From contig DDWY01000016.1 in assembly GCA_002347705.1 (NCBI GenBank), positions 23,986 to 45,165 on the forward strand: DNA of 21,180 bases, given 5' to 3'. The position numbers and the translations under genes were made by a program. Within the stretch, counting starts at the first letter, position 1. Each line of letters opens with the position of its first letter. Positions 21,157-21,180 of the stretch are shown here, in pieces. The notes under the pieces are model-generated. The model had not been told where the DNA came from. It did not search any database and saw only the letters and a list, made by a program, of their open reading frames with translations. This DNA is from Anaerolineaceae bacterium UBA2274. GTDB taxonomy: Bacteria; Chloroflexota; Anaerolineae; Anaerolineales; Anaerolineaceae.

Positions 21157-21180
21157 TAAACTGTTTGCACATCAGCAGCG

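Noticed and set aside
1..21180. CRISPR array, tRNA or rRNA genes
   Set aside because: I saw no regularly spaced direct repeats, cloverleaf-type sequence or rRNA wording. The repeats present are palindromic and irregular.

Overview
The window looks like ordinary chromosome from an anaerobic member of the Chloroflexota, most likely class Anaerolineae. This is inference from gene content: Thr-Pro-rich lipoproteins, a DUF3160 lipoprotein, a ferredoxin plus aldehyde:ferredoxin oxidoreductase (AOR), a CpXC protein and an ATP-cone/uridine-kinase fusion, at moderate GC. I see no rRNA, tRNA, CRISPR array, phage gene or transposase. Three intergenic regions carry short palindromic repeats, and both window ends carry the same short repeat in opposite orientation.

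Layout, left to right. (1) 117-3227: signalling genes. A tail-anchored Ser/Thr protein kinase (-) is divergent from an FHA plus winged-helix protein (+), which converges on a CpXC-domain coiled-coil protein (-). (2) 3439-4779: an ATP-cone domain fused to a uridine-kinase/phosphoribulokinase-type P-loop kinase. (3) 5051-7383: four tandem paralogous lipoproteins (-), each a signal peptide, a Thr-Pro linker and a cysteine-rich C-terminal domain. (4) 7523-10933: an AOR operon made of a four-cluster ferredoxin, the tungsto/molybdo-pterin catalytic subunit, a ThiS/MoaD-like sulfur carrier ending in Gly-Gly, and a ThiF/MoeB-like activating enzyme. It has a well-formed promoter and overlapping or tightly spaced genes. 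(5) 10934-11324: a repeat-bearing spacer. (6) 11325-14296: a P5C-dehydrogenase-like aldehyde dehydrogenase, a small membrane protein and a D-2-hydroxyacid dehydrogenase, followed by a good terminator. (7) 14411-15769: rarA, apparently on a leaderless transcript. (8) 15920-19863: a probable envelope operon of a VCBS/FG-GAP-like anchored protein, a DUF3160 lipoprotein and a CapA-type lipoprotein. (9) 19893-20729: an alpha/beta hydrolase (-) split by an in-frame amber codon that cuts off its catalytic His. (10) 20730-21180: noncoding and repeat-rich.

Most notable are the amber-split hydrolase, the four-member lipoprotein family (where paired loss of two cysteines points to one disulfide), the AOR operon with its own sulfur-carrier/activator pair but no flavin subunit gene, and the ATP-cone-kinase fusion. 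I did not find a clear new defence system or mobile element. The lipoprotein family is the least explained coding content.
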